Source of the DNA: Muribaculum sp.
GTDB taxonomy: Bacteria; Bacillota; Clostridia; Lachnospirales; Lachnospiraceae
Assembly: GCA_023663735.1 (NCBI GenBank)
Contig: JAMPGV010000016.1
Coordinates: 1-45,539, forward strand
DNA length: 45,539 nt
Direction: 5' to 3'
Shown here: positions 8,901 through 17,513 of the stretch, in pieces
Numbering within the stretch: position 1 is the first letter of the stretch
Layout: every line of letters begins with the position of its first letter
The notes under the pieces: generated by a model
What the model was told of the DNA's origin: nothing
Seen by the model: the letters and a program-made list of their open reading frames with translations, nothing else
The model's database searches: none
Program-made: the position numbers and the translations under genes

Positions 8901-11900
8901 CACATAGGGATACGACACCGCCTGCGTGCAGGACGCATCTTTGTATAATCCGCTCAACACATAGCCGCTTCTCGTGAAAGAGACGGGCGCTAACGCCGAC
9001 GGGGAGGCATAGGACGTCCCCTCCAGCACCTGCCGGGTCATCGCCTCAGGCGCGTCTTCATAATTGTATTCAAACGAAAGGGTGCAGACCTCCGCCGCCG
9101 TCCCCCCGTTTGCCACCGACAAATAGAACAGATTGATGGAATCCCCCTTGGTGATCTCATGGGAACCGCCCGCAAGCTCCACGGTCACCGTACCACCGGC
9201 GCCCGTCGTATAATTCTTCCCGTCCACCTTCACCGTCTTGCCGCTCTCCGTGGAGGCGAAGGCCATGAACAGCTTGGCTCCGTCGTTACAGGAGAAACCA
9301 ATCTTCGTCTTCGACTCCATTTTCAGGCATTCTTCATATTTCACGCCGTTGACCATGGTGGAACCCTTGGAATTGGCATAGCTTCCGGTCACCGTGAAGA
9401 AATTGGATGCATCGTTCTCCTGTAAGCCTTCAAAGGTGAGGATATAATCGCCCGCCGCCGTGATATTCTGGTCGCCGGTGTTTCCGCCTGTGCCGGAAGA
9501 ACCTGCCGGAATCACGGCGACGTCGATGGAATCACACCGGATGCAGCGACGGCTCTTCTGTCCCGGTTCCTCCTCGGTGGCCTCCTTATCGACCGTCCAG
9601 CTGCCATAAGAATGACCGAGCGCCGAAACCGCCTCCTGTTTGGACTGCTGGTCGCAGGTACCGACGGTCCCCGCACAGGTGAAGTAATTCATTCCCTCCT
9701 CCACACAGGTGGGCGCTACGCATTTCGAGGGATCCAGAACCCATTTGTGGTAATGTTTGCCCTCTTCCACCGGCTCGATGGTCAGAGAACTGATGGTGAC
9801 GTCTTTGAACGTGGCGAGCGTCTTCGCGTCACCGGGCTGAAAGTTCACCGCATGTATCATATAAGTGCCTTCCGGCAGCTCCGCCACGCTTCCGTCTCCG
9901 GTCAGCAGATTCTCACCCGCCTCGTTTACCAGCACGCCGGGTTCTCCGCTGTAGGACACCTCCAGATTGAATGCCCCCCCGACCCGGAACGCATATGCAC
10001 TTTTGGTCATCTTGCCGGGCGCAAGGGTCTGCTTCACTGCAAGATCGATGTCGTTGACCTCCGCGCCGCGCTGGGCAATGACGGAGTATTCGCCCGCCGT
10101 CACGTCCGCGGGCTGCTTGGGTCTGCGCGCCTGTGTCCCGGTCTGGGAGGCGATCACCTTCCTAAGCTCCGTAAAGTCTGTCTCCAGCTGATAATGATTG
10201 CCCGGAATATAGGAGAGCGCGGGATCCGTGTCGAATTTGTCATACTTGATCCCTGCCGCCTGATACTGGCAGTTGTTCGGTACATACTGTGATTTATCCA
10301 TCACAATGGTTCCCGCCGATCCCTTGTTCCAGATCACGCCGGCAATGGAGTCGTGATAGCTCTTGATTGCGCCGCCCTCCACAGCCTGCGGGCTTTTGCA
10401 CATGTAGAACAGATTGTATTCCGAGAAGATATATGCGTCCGCCCGGGTATTCTGGGCGTAGTCGGTCTGCATATCCACAACATTATTGTACATATGGATA
10501 TTGGCATTGCGTGCAAGAGGCCCTCTCGCTTTACAGCGGTTCCAATGATTGTGATGATACGATATATTATACTGAATCGTTTTGTCACTCGCACCTACCA
10601 GATTCGTCTTGTGGCAGCCCTCAAAATAGTTGTAGCTGCAGGTAAAATACTGCCCCCGCTTAAAGTCCACCGAACCGTCTCCCTCGCTCTTATCCGACTC
10701 CGCAGGGCTTCCGATGACGGGCGCGTAAAACTCGTTGTGGTGAACCCAGCACCGCTCCACGCTGGAATTAATGGTTGCAGAGGTCTTATCCTCCGACTGC
10801 TGACCCTCCATGCCGACGGCATCCTCGGGCGTATTGATAAAGGTCAGATTGCGCACCTCAAAACTTTTCCCGAGTTCCGGCGCAGAACCTTCTGCGATAT
10901 AGTGGAATCCCCAGCCGTCAATGGTGGCGTCATATCCGATTCCCTCCAGCGTGACGTCCTTGCCGGACTGGATGCGGGCCATATGGCCGTTATCTTTTTT
11001 AGAACCGCCGTTATTCACAGACGCATAATCCGTAAGGCCGTCAATCTTTCCATCCTTAGAAGCATCGCAGACTCCATTGTCATCATATTCCGTCTCCGAC
11101 ACCGTTCCCACGAACCGAACCACCAGAGGCTTCCCGGCTTTGGCAAGCGCCTTGATGATCCCCTGATTGGTGTTGGCCGTCCCGCCGTTACTGGTCTTCC
11201 CGCCGCTCGCCTCCTGACCCACGGAATTTAAGATGTTGCCGATTCCTCTTACGGTGATGCCGCCGCAGGTGAGCGACACGCTGTTCTTATTGGCGTCCGT
11301 CACATAGAGGATCACCGCATTGTCTTTGAGCGTGCCGTCGTTCTTGTATGCGCCCACGCCGCCGTTCGGATCGTTAAAATGCGCATATCCCGAGCGGTCA
11401 TACGCATAGACCTTGATCCCTTCCTTGGTGAGGGTGTTGGCACCCACTTTCACCGTAAGGGTATAAGTACCCGCCCGAAGTCCCGGGATATCAATGCGGA
11501 CGCCGTCCCCGCTGTCGCGCACCAGATAGGTCAGATCGTCTCCCGTGAGGCTCCCGCTCATCTCACCCGAATAGCTGACCGCCGTGACGTCGGCGTCCTT
11601 CACCCCGGCGATCTCCGCATAGATGCTCTCGTTCCAGCCTCCCACATTGGAGAAATCCGATACCGCCAGCGGCACCGCCGTGCCGAGGGGCGAAACGTAC
11701 TCTGAAGGGATGCTTTCCCCGTCCTGCGTTCCCCAGAAGGCCGCCTCATCCGATCCGCTTCCGACCGTCTGGTCAGCGGCTGCGGTCTCGTCAGACGGCG
11801 ATTCCGTTTCCGACAGAATTCCCCATCCGGCCTCCGCAGCATACACCGGCGTACTCTGCAGTACGGGCGACAAAAGCATGGCCGCACTCAAGAGTACAGC

Positions 11901-11936
11901 CGTCAGCCTGTTACTCATGTTCGTTGTGTTCTTCAT
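5940..11936 (-). CDS. Giant secreted multidomain pectate-lyase-like protein (PL1-type beta helix, InlB-type repeats)
   Basis: The 1,998-residue protein starts at the ATG at 11936, which has AGGGAG upstream; the frame is open to 12098 but those codons lack a ribosome binding site and a secretion signal. A signal peptide spans about 1-34 (ends VYAAEAG). A right-handed beta-helix resembling polysaccharide lyase family 1 covers about 320-590, with DGSVDFKRGQYFTCSYNYF and the RCKARGPLAR motif where family 1 places its catalytic Arg. A Cys/His-rich segment follows (about 720-810), then a carbohydrate-binding-like beta domain, five InlB/Listeria-Bacteroides-like repeats (GYxFxGW) between about 960 and 1520, and several YTG-GxDYTVSYxNN-GNY repeats to the end. 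No LPXTG motif is visible. Role: extracellular pectin or uronic-polymer binding and cleavage (inference). Confidence 0.8.
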   Translation of the reverse strand: MKNTTNMSNRLTAVLLSAAMLLSPVLQSTPVYAAEAGWGILSETESPSDETAAADQTVGSGSDEAAFWGTQDGESIPSEYVSPLGTAVPLAVSDFSNVGGWNESIYAEIAGVKDADVTAVSYSGEMSGSLTGDDLTYLVRDSGDGVRIDIPGLRAGTYTLTVKVGANTLTKEGIKVYAYDRSGYAHFNDPNGGVGAYKNDGTLKDNAVILYVTDANKNSVSLTCGGITVRGIGNILNSVGQEASGGKTSNGGTANTNQGIIKALAKAGKPLVVRFVGTVSETEYDDNGVCDASKDGKIDGLTDYASVNNGGSKKDNGHMARIQSGKDVTLEGIGYDATIDGWGFHYIAEGSAPELGKSFEVRNLTFINTPEDAVGMEGQQSEDKTSATINSSVERCWVHHNEFYAPVIGSPAESDKSEGDGSVDFKRGQYFTCSYNYFEGCHKTNLVGASDKTIQYNISYHHNHWNRCKARGPLARNANIHMYNNVVDMQTDYAQNTRADAYIFSEYNLFYMCKSPQAVEGGAIKSYHDSIAGVIWNKGSAGTIVMDKSQYVPNNCQYQAAGIKYDKFDTDPALSYIPGNHYQLETDFTELRKVIASQTGTQARRPKQPADVTAGEYSVIAQRGAEVNDIDLAVKQTLAPGKMTKSAYAFRVGGAFNLEVSYSGEPGVLVNEAGENLLTGDGSVAELPEGTYMIHAVNFQPGDAKTLATFKDVTISSLTIEPVEEGKHYHKWVLDPSKCVAPTCVEEGMNYFTCAGTVGTCDQQSKQEAVSALGHSYGSWTVDKEATEEEPGQKSRRCIRCDSIDVAVIPAGSSGTGGNTGDQNITAAGDYILTFEGLQENDASNFFTVTGSYANSKGSTMVNGVKYEECLKMESKTKIGFSCNDGAKLFMAFASTESGKTVKVDGKNYTTGAGGTVTVELAGGSHEITKGDSINLFYLSVANGGTAAEVCTLSFEYNYEDAPEAMTRQVLEGTSYASPSALAPVSFTRSGYVLSGLYKDASCTQAVSYPYVVNGNATLYADWAEDDTEVVTTYRLIFNSNGGSAVATVWISTKQIYEITQRTTRAGYAFTGWYDALEGGNYIDKVDGSRMNGDFTVYAHWNAVDDVKHSLDVSKDFADYLNGKSEVNITEPTPVGGFTIHALAGGVGSEGQENPKYYMTVKADANNGDAMGLFTNGVRLTDKNIEGNEDGLLKTIEFTAGGPGILKAELALTKAPDQNKQYDLVLAKRAADGSLAEAGRISLKDIGKKRTAKTFEVNEAGTYYLYAEGERGVVYFNLNFTEHQYTVLYRIGAGTAEGSIEGGVFKEGDVVELPVCMPPAGYLFKGWTTDGGATRKEDSYTVSAEDALDGVILLEAVYEAIPYTLKYDANGGTLPAGTQESVTVTAGQNVTLGACTPAAGQKFTGWSIGGTGELITAVYTVNPADADQNNTITLKALYAAEGDQTVYYTVTLDTDGGTLVDGGGKERLIESGKTIDPGECEKSGYVFKYWSVNGEKVTMPYTVTQDVTLKAVYGVTGVFASKEGIHIIGLEKSYAYTGAKILPNIGVADYDIDNGKLLTQGVDYTVSYKNNTKPGDATVTVTGKGNYAGKDLSKTFQIVEVDTVTEGLLNLKSSKLAKIDAVTYTGEAQYPNFTLTLKDRTSTEYQYDPVSKCYKTAEGDPIAANVALSNNVNKGTATILITGEKDAKGNATKVKKTFKITAVDLSKNAEKLKVEVQPGVYAVKGAAPASITVTYDGRKLRNGTDYTAKYTLNKKVAGESAPAKITITGKGNYAKKYTGATYTIGQLDLAGLEIQAVKAYTNLKAGKVTATVLDKDGTALKASQYTLQVYKEDGTTLYDAGEKLAAGKIYVTAVAKDTVNLTGQTKRLEVTVGTNIAGAKAVLAKEGKKAITKTYTGKPVSLQASDLTVTIKLKDENKKPYTKTLVLGTDYVIASYTNNVKKGTATAVLMGINDYSGTKTVKFKIVGKPMQIVGEGTWNDAASLIQSFKEEAQRRRGF

Positions 11937-12110
11937 TGCTCTCCCTCTTTCACCAGTCGATTGGGCCGACAAGGCCTCCGGACATCGGCTTCCACACATG
12001 CCGCCCGGTTCCCGCAACCCTGTAAACATCGTCAGAATGTAGGTAAAATACCAACATCTCCCGATTATCATTTTATAATAAATAAAGGCGGACAACAACC
12101 TCTATTTTCG

Positions 12111-12176
12111 CAAAACGGGCGGGAATAAACGCCAAAATTTCATACAAAAATTTGGTCACTTTTTACTCCCGCCCGT
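12111..12176 (-). terminator. Long-stem terminator after the GH13 gene
   Basis: ACGGGCGGGA (12115-12124) and TCCCGCCCGT (12167-12176) form a 10-bp stem with a 42-base loop that has an inner imperfect pairing of its AT-rich parts. On the minus strand the stem starts four bases after the stop codon and is followed by TTTT. The large loop makes it less certain than a classical terminator. Confidence 0.5.
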
Positions 12177-12180
12177 CATA

Positions 12181-13494
12181 CTACCGCTCCATCTTCCAGA
12201 AGAATGCGCTGTAGGCCGGCAGCACGCTGCCGCCGCCGAAATCATGAAGCTCTCCCGTGATCAGATCCTCCGCCTGTCCGCAGCCAGCGTCAAAATGAGC
12301 CGTAAAGTCCTGACCATCCGCATTAATCGCCACCAGAACCCGCTCTTTATCCGTCTTTCGTTCAAAAATGCACTGTTTGTTGGTGAGCAGGACGGAACGG
12401 AAATTTCCGTAATTGAGCGCGTCAGAATGCTTCTTGGCCTCCGCAAGCCTGCTGATCCAGCCACACAATTCGTTCCAGACAGGCGCTTCCAGACAGGGCC
12501 GCAGCGCCGGATCCCCCTGATGCTTCTCCGCCTTCTCCCCCCATTCGCTTCCATAATAAATGCAGGGAATGCCGGGCATTCCGAACATCAGCGCATAAAT
12601 CAAGGGCAGATGCTTTTCATTGGTCAGGATGCTGGCCACGCGGGTCACATCATGGTTGTCCACAAAGGAAAGCATGTGCTTGCCCTTGTAGAGCGTCCAG
12701 TTCTCCGGCCCGAACTGGCGCAGCAGGGAATGGACGATCTCAAACAGGTTCATGCTGTTAAAACTGCTGTAAAGCCCTTTATAACACTCGTAATTGGTCG
12801 CCGAATGCAGCATGGCGTCATTGACCAGCCGGTTGTAATCTCCATGCAGCATCTCTCCCAGCAGATAAAAGTCCTCCTTAAGCCCCGCCGTGTACTCCCG
12901 CAGCCTTCTCACAAATCCCTCGTCCAGACTGTAGGCCACGTCCAGCCGCAGCCCGTCGATATCGAACTCCTCCACCCAATATTTCACGCTCTCCAGAAGA
13001 TAATTGACCACCTCTTCGTTGCGCAGATTGAGTTTCACCAGATCATAGTTCCCCTCCCAGCCTTCGTACCAGAGTCCATCGTTATAATTGGAATTTCCGC
13101 CGAAATCAATGCGGTAAAACCAGCCGGTATAACGGGAATGCTCCCGGTTCTGCACCACGTCCATAAACGGTCCGAATCCTCTGCCCACATGGTTGAACAC
13201 ACCATCCAGCACCACCCGGATCCCGGTCTCATGCAGCGCGCCGCACACTTCGCGGAAATCCTCGTTCGTCCCCAAACGCACATCCAACTTGCGGTAATCT
13301 CGGGTGTTGTAGCCGTGGGTATCCGATTCAAAGACCGGGGAAAAGTACACCGCGTCAATTCCCAGCTTCCGCATATGGGGAATCCACTCCTTCACCTTCA
13401 AAATCCGATGCGCAGGCACCCCGTCATTTTCAAAAGGAGCGCCGCAAAAGCCCAGCGGATAGATCTGATAGAACACACTTTCATAAGCCCACAT
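12181..13494 (-). CDS. Cytoplasmic glycoside hydrolase family 13 (alpha-amylase/maltodextrinase type)
   Basis: The 437-residue protein lacks a signal peptide. GH13 signature regions are all present: DGVFNHVG (97-104), the nucleophile in DGLRLDVAY (Asp185), the acid/base in LLGEML (Glu214) and the stabiliser in FVDNHDVTR (Asp282). GIPCIYYGSEWG marks the end of the barrel and a short beta C-domain follows. The size fits a small intracellular maltodextrin- or oligosaccharide-cleaving enzyme rather than a secreted amylase. GGGAGG precedes the ATG by eight bases. It is a single-gene unit; the upstream 330 bp hold a REP-like element and DnaA-box-like repeats. Exact substrate and linkage are not determinable. 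Confidence 0.88.
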   Translation of the reverse strand: MWAYESVFYQIYPLGFCGAPFENDGVPAHRILKVKEWIPHMRKLGIDAVYFSPVFESDTHGYNTRDYRKLDVRLGTNEDFREVCGALHETGIRVVLDGVFNHVGRGFGPFMDVVQNREHSRYTGWFYRIDFGGNSNYNDGLWYEGWEGNYDLVKLNLRNEEVVNYLLESVKYWVEEFDIDGLRLDVAYSLDEGFVRRLREYTAGLKEDFYLLGEMLHGDYNRLVNDAMLHSATNYECYKGLYSSFNSMNLFEIVHSLLRQFGPENWTLYKGKHMLSFVDNHDVTRVASILTNEKHLPLIYALMFGMPGIPCIYYGSEWGEKAEKHQGDPALRPCLEAPVWNELCGWISRLAEAKKHSDALNYGNFRSVLLTNKQCIFERKTDKERVLVAINADGQDFTAHFDAGCGQAEDLITGELHDFGGGSVLPAYSAFFWKMER

Positions 13495-13520
13495 TTTATT
13501 TTCCTCCCATTTTTTCTTTC

Positions 13521-13585
13521 AGGCGTTTGCGAAACTATAATTTGCACAATGACTCTTTACAGAAACAAGAATTTCGCAAATGCCT
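13521..13585 (+). repeat. REP-like palindromic element, copy 1
   Basis: A 65-bp element bounded by AGGCGTTTGCGAAA and TTTCGCAAATGCCT (14-bp inverted repeat, one mismatch), with AATTTGCACAATGAC inside. A second, diverged copy lies at 38221-38284 in the opposite orientation. It sits 27 bp upstream of the GH13 start codon. Confidence 0.65.
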
Positions 13586-13720
13586 ATTTTCTTCTTTTTC
13601 GGTTTCCCTCCGATGTACTGTTTTTCGGCATTCGGTTTTTCCGTCTTGCAAAAATCCTGCAAAAATTACCGACATGCTTACCGGGGCGTTTCTGTTACAT
13701 TTTTACTGGGGATTTGCACG

Positions 13721-13812
13721 GAATCCACAGAATCCACATAGTTATCCACAGCCTAACACCCATGTCATTTTACCATGTTTTTCATGTCATTTCCACTATT
13801 TTGATGTCGTTT
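13721..13812. promoter_or_regulatory. DnaA-box-like cluster followed by three spaced ATGTCATTT repeats
   Basis: GAATCCACA (13721-13729), GAATCCACA (13730-13738) and TTATCCACA (13742-13750, exact DnaA-box consensus TTATNCACA) are followed by ATGTCATTT at 13762 and 13784 and ATGTCGTTT at 13804, spaced 22 and 20 bp. All are in the 327-bp gap between the helicase stop and the GH13 start. The words are seen directly; binding is inference. Confidence 0.4.
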
Positions 13813-13821
13813 CCGTCAAAA

Positions 13822-16533
13822 TTAGAGCCAATCGTTCCAAAAATGTTCCACCCGTTTTGCAACGCTGTCCACATCCACCCTCTCGAAATCTTCCCATCCT
13901 CTGGGAAAGAGCCGCCGATTGGACATCTGCAGGAACCGCTCGTCCAGAAGCGCCACAATTCCCACGTCCTCCTCCGTGCGGATCACCCGCCCCGCGGCCT
14001 GCAGCACCTTATTCATCCCCGGATAGCGGTACGCGTAATCAAAACCGTTCTGGCTCTTGCCGTCAAAATAGTTCTTCAGGATCTCCCGCTCGACGCAGAC
14101 CTGCGGAAGTCCGGTTCCCACAATCACCACGCCGATCAGGCTGTCCTTTTTCAGGTCGATCCCCTCCCCGAAAATCCCGCCCAGCACACAGAATGCGATC
14201 AACGTATGATCCAGCTCCTCAATCTCCATGTGGATCATCTGCTGCAGATCCGGCCCGCCTTCCCCGCGGAAACGCCCCAGAAAGGCCTCCCGCTCCTCCT
14301 CGCTCATGAATTCCTGCTGTAGGATACACTCTTTCTCCTCGTCGGCATAGCGCTCCTCATACAACGTATAGAGCCTCTGCATAAAGCTGTAGGAAGGGCA
14401 GAATACCATATAATTACCGTGGCGGTTCCGCACGATCTCGTCGATATAGCGCACGATCCGGTCATACTCCTCGTCGGAACGCCGCGAATACTTGCTGGTC
14501 ACGTCATTTGCGATAAATAACGCACGCTTTTCATGCCGGAAAACCGACTCCGCATAGACTTCATAGTCCTCCGCATCCCCGCCCAGCAGTTCTTTATAAT
14601 ATTGAATCGGAAGAAGCGTCGCCGAAAACAAAATGCTGCTGCGCCCCCGCCCCATACATTCCTTGAGATTCTCTCTGGGATTGACGCAGAAGAGTTTGAG
14701 CAGGAATTCCCCGTCCTCCTGCATCTGCGTATACTTCACATAATGATCGTCCACCCGTTCATAAATCGTCAGAAAATGCGAAATTTCAAAATAGAAATCC
14801 AGTATGCTCTCCCGCACGGGCAGCACACCCTCCTCCTGCTCCTCCAGATAATCCGACATGGCGCTATAGAGGCGCGCCAAGGCGTTTACGAAATCCTCGA
14901 TACTTTCCACCAACCGATAGCTCTCGCACTCGCGCTTTAACTTCAGCAATTCCTTGTTGCAGCGCTCCAGACGCTGCTGGATTTTCTCCCCATAACCTTG
15001 GCGCAGGAGGACGGAACGCCCCGCCTGACGTCCGCCGCAGCTTCTCTCGGCGGATGCGGACTCCATATGCGGATCGTCCTCTATTGTTTCATCGGACAGA
15101 TCTTCACAAATTCCGGTTCCGCCAAGTTCCGCCACTGATGTCATTTCCTCGATTTTCCCGCCGACTGACACGCCTGTCATTTCCAGTGTCATCTGGCCGG
15201 ATACCTGATTCCTACGGTTTTTCTCTTCCATCTCCGACATGATCGTCTTTTGAATTTCCCGCTTTAACGACAGAAAGTCCTCCTTCACAAGCGCGGCGCT
15301 GTACATCTCCCTTCCCCGCTCCAAAAGATTGTGCGCCTCGTCAATCAGAAAGAGATAATCGCCTCCCGCGCTTTCCGCAAAAAAGCGCTTTAGATATACA
15401 TGCGGATCAAAAAGATAATTGTAGTCTCCGATGATCGCGTCCGCAAAGAGACTCATGTCCAGACAAAACTCAAACGGACACACCCGATGTTTCACCGCAT
15501 ACGTTTCTATGACTTCCCGGCTGAAACGCTCCTCCGAGGTGAGCAGGTCATAGACCGCCTCATTGATCCGGTCGTAATGCCCCTTCGCATACGGACAGCT
15601 CTGGGGATTGCAGTCCGGCCGCTCCAGAAAACAGATCTTCTCCTTGGCTGTGAGCGTGACGCTCTTGAAACGAAGCCCCCGTTCTCTGAGCAGCTGCACG
15701 GTATCGTCCGCCACCGTGCGCGTAATGGTTTTGGCTGTGAGATAAAAAATTCTCTCCCCCATCCCCCTGCCCATGGCCTTGACCGCGGGAAACAGGGTGG
15801 AAATCGTCTTGCCCACCCCCGTGGGCGCCTCCAGAAAAAGCTTCCTCCCATGATAGATCGTCCGGTAAACATGGGACACCAACTCCCTCTGCCCCTTCCG
15901 GTATGGGAACGGAAATTCCAGATCCCCGATCGACTGCTGGCGGATCTGCTTCCACTGCCAAGTATAATCCGCCCATTTCCGGTACTCTCCTATCAGCCCT
16001 TCAAACCACCGTTCCAACTGGCCAAAGGTATAATCCTCATAAAAATAGCGGATCGCTTCCGTCTCCAGATTGCAATAGGTCATACGGATGCGGATCTCTT
16101 TCAGCTCTTTCCGCAGACAATAAAAGTACGCATAACATTTGGCCTGCGCCACATGCAGCATCTCCGGCTCTCTCATGCGGGCAAGATCGCGGTAAGTTCC
16201 CTTGATTTCATCTATGGTGACTCCCTCGGCGTTCTCTATGATTCCGTCCGCCCGTCCTTCCACCGTCAGCGTGTACTGTTTTGTGGGAAGCGTATAGCGC
16301 AGGGACACCTCCGCCTGATAATCCGCTCTCATCCTGCGCTGAATCATGCGGTGAATGCGTCCGCCCTCCTGCATGGCGTTCTCGGGAGAACCATGCCGCC
16401 TGTTATCAATATCTCCGTGCCGAAGGACGAACTCCACCAATCCCCGCACAGAAATGCGCACCTCGCCGGGCGTCTGCTCTGTCCGGGTATTCTCATTATC
16501 CGCCTTTTTTAACTCAATCTGTGTCTGTTCCAC
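13822..16533 (-). CDS. XPD/DinG-like superfamily 2 DNA helicase with N-terminal PD-(D/E)XK nuclease domain
   Basis: The 903-residue protein starts with a Cas4/PD-(D/E)XK-like domain whose likely catalytic residues are Asp96, Glu109 and Lys111 (GRADGII...DEIKG). The helicase follows: Walker A APTGVGKT (236-243), four Cys (301, 308, 313, 352) placed like the iron-sulphur cluster of XPD/Rad3/DinG helicases, and DEAH at 398-401. Helicase motifs near the end include GGIFGEGIDL and AAGRVIRTEEDVG. An insertion of about 60 polar residues near 430-520 is poorly conserved-looking. It is the last gene after the TIGR03916 and TIGR03915 genes, separated by about 200 bp. Role: DNA repair or structure processing (family inference). 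Confidence 0.88.
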   Translation of the reverse strand: MEQTQIELKKADNENTRTEQTPGEVRISVRGLVEFVLRHGDIDNRRHGSPENAMQEGGRIHRMIQRRMRADYQAEVSLRYTLPTKQYTLTVEGRADGIIENAEGVTIDEIKGTYRDLARMREPEMLHVAQAKCYAYFYCLRKELKEIRIRMTYCNLETEAIRYFYEDYTFGQLERWFEGLIGEYRKWADYTWQWKQIRQQSIGDLEFPFPYRKGQRELVSHVYRTIYHGRKLFLEAPTGVGKTISTLFPAVKAMGRGMGERIFYLTAKTITRTVADDTVQLLRERGLRFKSVTLTAKEKICFLERPDCNPQSCPYAKGHYDRINEAVYDLLTSEERFSREVIETYAVKHRVCPFEFCLDMSLFADAIIGDYNYLFDPHVYLKRFFAESAGGDYLFLIDEAHNLLERGREMYSAALVKEDFLSLKREIQKTIMSEMEEKNRRNQVSGQMTLEMTGVSVGGKIEEMTSVAELGGTGICEDLSDETIEDDPHMESASAERSCGGRQAGRSVLLRQGYGEKIQQRLERCNKELLKLKRECESYRLVESIEDFVNALARLYSAMSDYLEEQEEGVLPVRESILDFYFEISHFLTIYERVDDHYVKYTQMQEDGEFLLKLFCVNPRENLKECMGRGRSSILFSATLLPIQYYKELLGGDAEDYEVYAESVFRHEKRALFIANDVTSKYSRRSDEEYDRIVRYIDEIVRNRHGNYMVFCPSYSFMQRLYTLYEERYADEEKECILQQEFMSEEEREAFLGRFRGEGGPDLQQMIHMEIEELDHTLIAFCVLGGIFGEGIDLKKDSLIGVVIVGTGLPQVCVEREILKNYFDGKSQNGFDYAYRYPGMNKVLQAAGRVIRTEEDVGIVALLDERFLQMSNRRLFPRGWEDFERVDVDSVAKRVEHFWNDWL

Positions 16534-16734
16534 GTGTCTCTCCGCCCGTCCGCAGCTGTATCTGCACCGCCTGACGCCGCCCGCCGTTTTACTCTCTTTA
16601 TATAGTACTCTCTCTTATACTATTCCCTTCTATAGTACCCCCTTGCAGCTTTCGCGTCAAATTCTATTCGTCATTGTATCCGCTCCGGCTCCCCATTCCT
16701 GTCTCCGCCGCGCCGTTTTCTCAGTCCCGTCCGC

Positions 16735-17496
16735 TCAATTCTCCTGAAATTCCGGCATATATTCCCTGAAATACAGCGGCAGCATTCCCGTCTGCAGCTT
16801 GCCGTTTTGCCGCTCTTCAATGGCAATGCTCTTGCAGAAATGCCGAAACAACATCCGGTATCTGTTCTCGTCCGCGGAGAGAACCGGATCCTCCGAAAGC
16901 AGTTCCGCCCCACGCAGCAGATACCATTGTTCCGAGGCCGGATGGACGCCGAACCACCCCCGCCCCACATCGTGCAGCACAAAGTTCTCCTCCGGAAAGC
17001 GATCTGCAAAATGCGGCATCAGAAAACTCAACACATTGCTCTTCGGCGCAATCTTCCCGTAGAGCAGCCCGTTCTCCAGCTCGGCAAAGCGCAGGAACTG
17101 CTGTAGATGCCCGCTCTCCCTGTTCACATGGAGGGCAAGTCGGAACGCTTTGTGTACATATGCGTTCGTCAGATTGTCAAATAAATGTCCGAAACCGCAT
17201 CCGCCGTCCAATCCCGCCGCCACCGTGCCATAGACCGCCTGTGCTTTCTCCACATCCTGCGCCGCAAGCGCCAGACACAGGTACTCATAATCTTTCTCGC
17301 CAAACCGCCGCTTTAACGTGCGGATGACCTTCTTTGCCTTTTCCGGGTCGGCCTCCACCTCGACCACCGTGGAGAAGAGCCACGCCTCGTCCTCCAACGC
17401 AAGCCTTACCTCCTCCCGGCTGCGCCGCTCCTCATAAACCCGGTAAATCGCCGTAAAAATGCCCTCCAACGTATCCTCACACCGATAAATATACAT
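16735..17496 (-). CDS. TIGR03915 family DNA metabolism protein (DUF4130)
   Basis: The 253-residue protein matches the TIGR03915/DUF4130 pattern: N-terminal MYIYRCEDTLEGIFTAIY, central KAFRLALHVNRESGHLQQFLRF, then GLLYGKIAPKSNVLSFLMPHFADRFP and FVLHDVGRGWFGVH, and C-terminal RYRMLFRHFCKSIAIEERQN. Members almost always sit beside the TIGR03916 radical SAM protein, as here with a 17-base gap, and the pair is predicted to act in nucleic-acid modification or repair. GAGGGG precedes the ATG. The DUF4130 fold resembles a uracil-DNA-glycosylase-like fusion partner in some genomes, but no activity can be read from this sequence. Confidence 0.88.
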   Translation of the reverse strand: MYIYRCEDTLEGIFTAIYRVYEERRSREEVRLALEDEAWLFSTVVEVEADPEKAKKVIRTLKRRFGEKDYEYLCLALAAQDVEKAQAVYGTVAAGLDGGCGFGHLFDNLTNAYVHKAFRLALHVNRESGHLQQFLRFAELENGLLYGKIAPKSNVLSFLMPHFADRFPEENFVLHDVGRGWFGVHPASEQWYLLRGAELLSEDPVLSADENRYRMLFRHFCKSIAIEERQNGKLQTGMLPLYFREYMPEFQEN

Positions 17497-17513
17497 GTCC
17501 CCTCATTCCCTTC

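Noticed and set aside
7359-8948. A 529-codon plus-strand frame opposite the giant surface protein
   Set aside because: Shadow of a long repetitive gene; no motif, signal or ribosome binding site.
13721-13750. Replication origin
   Set aside because: One exact DnaA box plus two weak ones, without dnaA/dnaN genes or a clear unwinding region, is not enough.
12244-14322. A 692-codon plus-strand frame opposite the GH13 and helicase genes
   Set aside because: It runs antisense through two well-supported genes, crosses their intergenic gap, has no ribosome binding site, and its composition (His, Pro and Arg rich) is typical of a shadow frame in GC-rich DNA.
16601-16638. Two TATAGTAC words in the gap before the helicase gene
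   Set aside because: Short, AT-rich and consistent with ordinary promoter sequence; no further structure.
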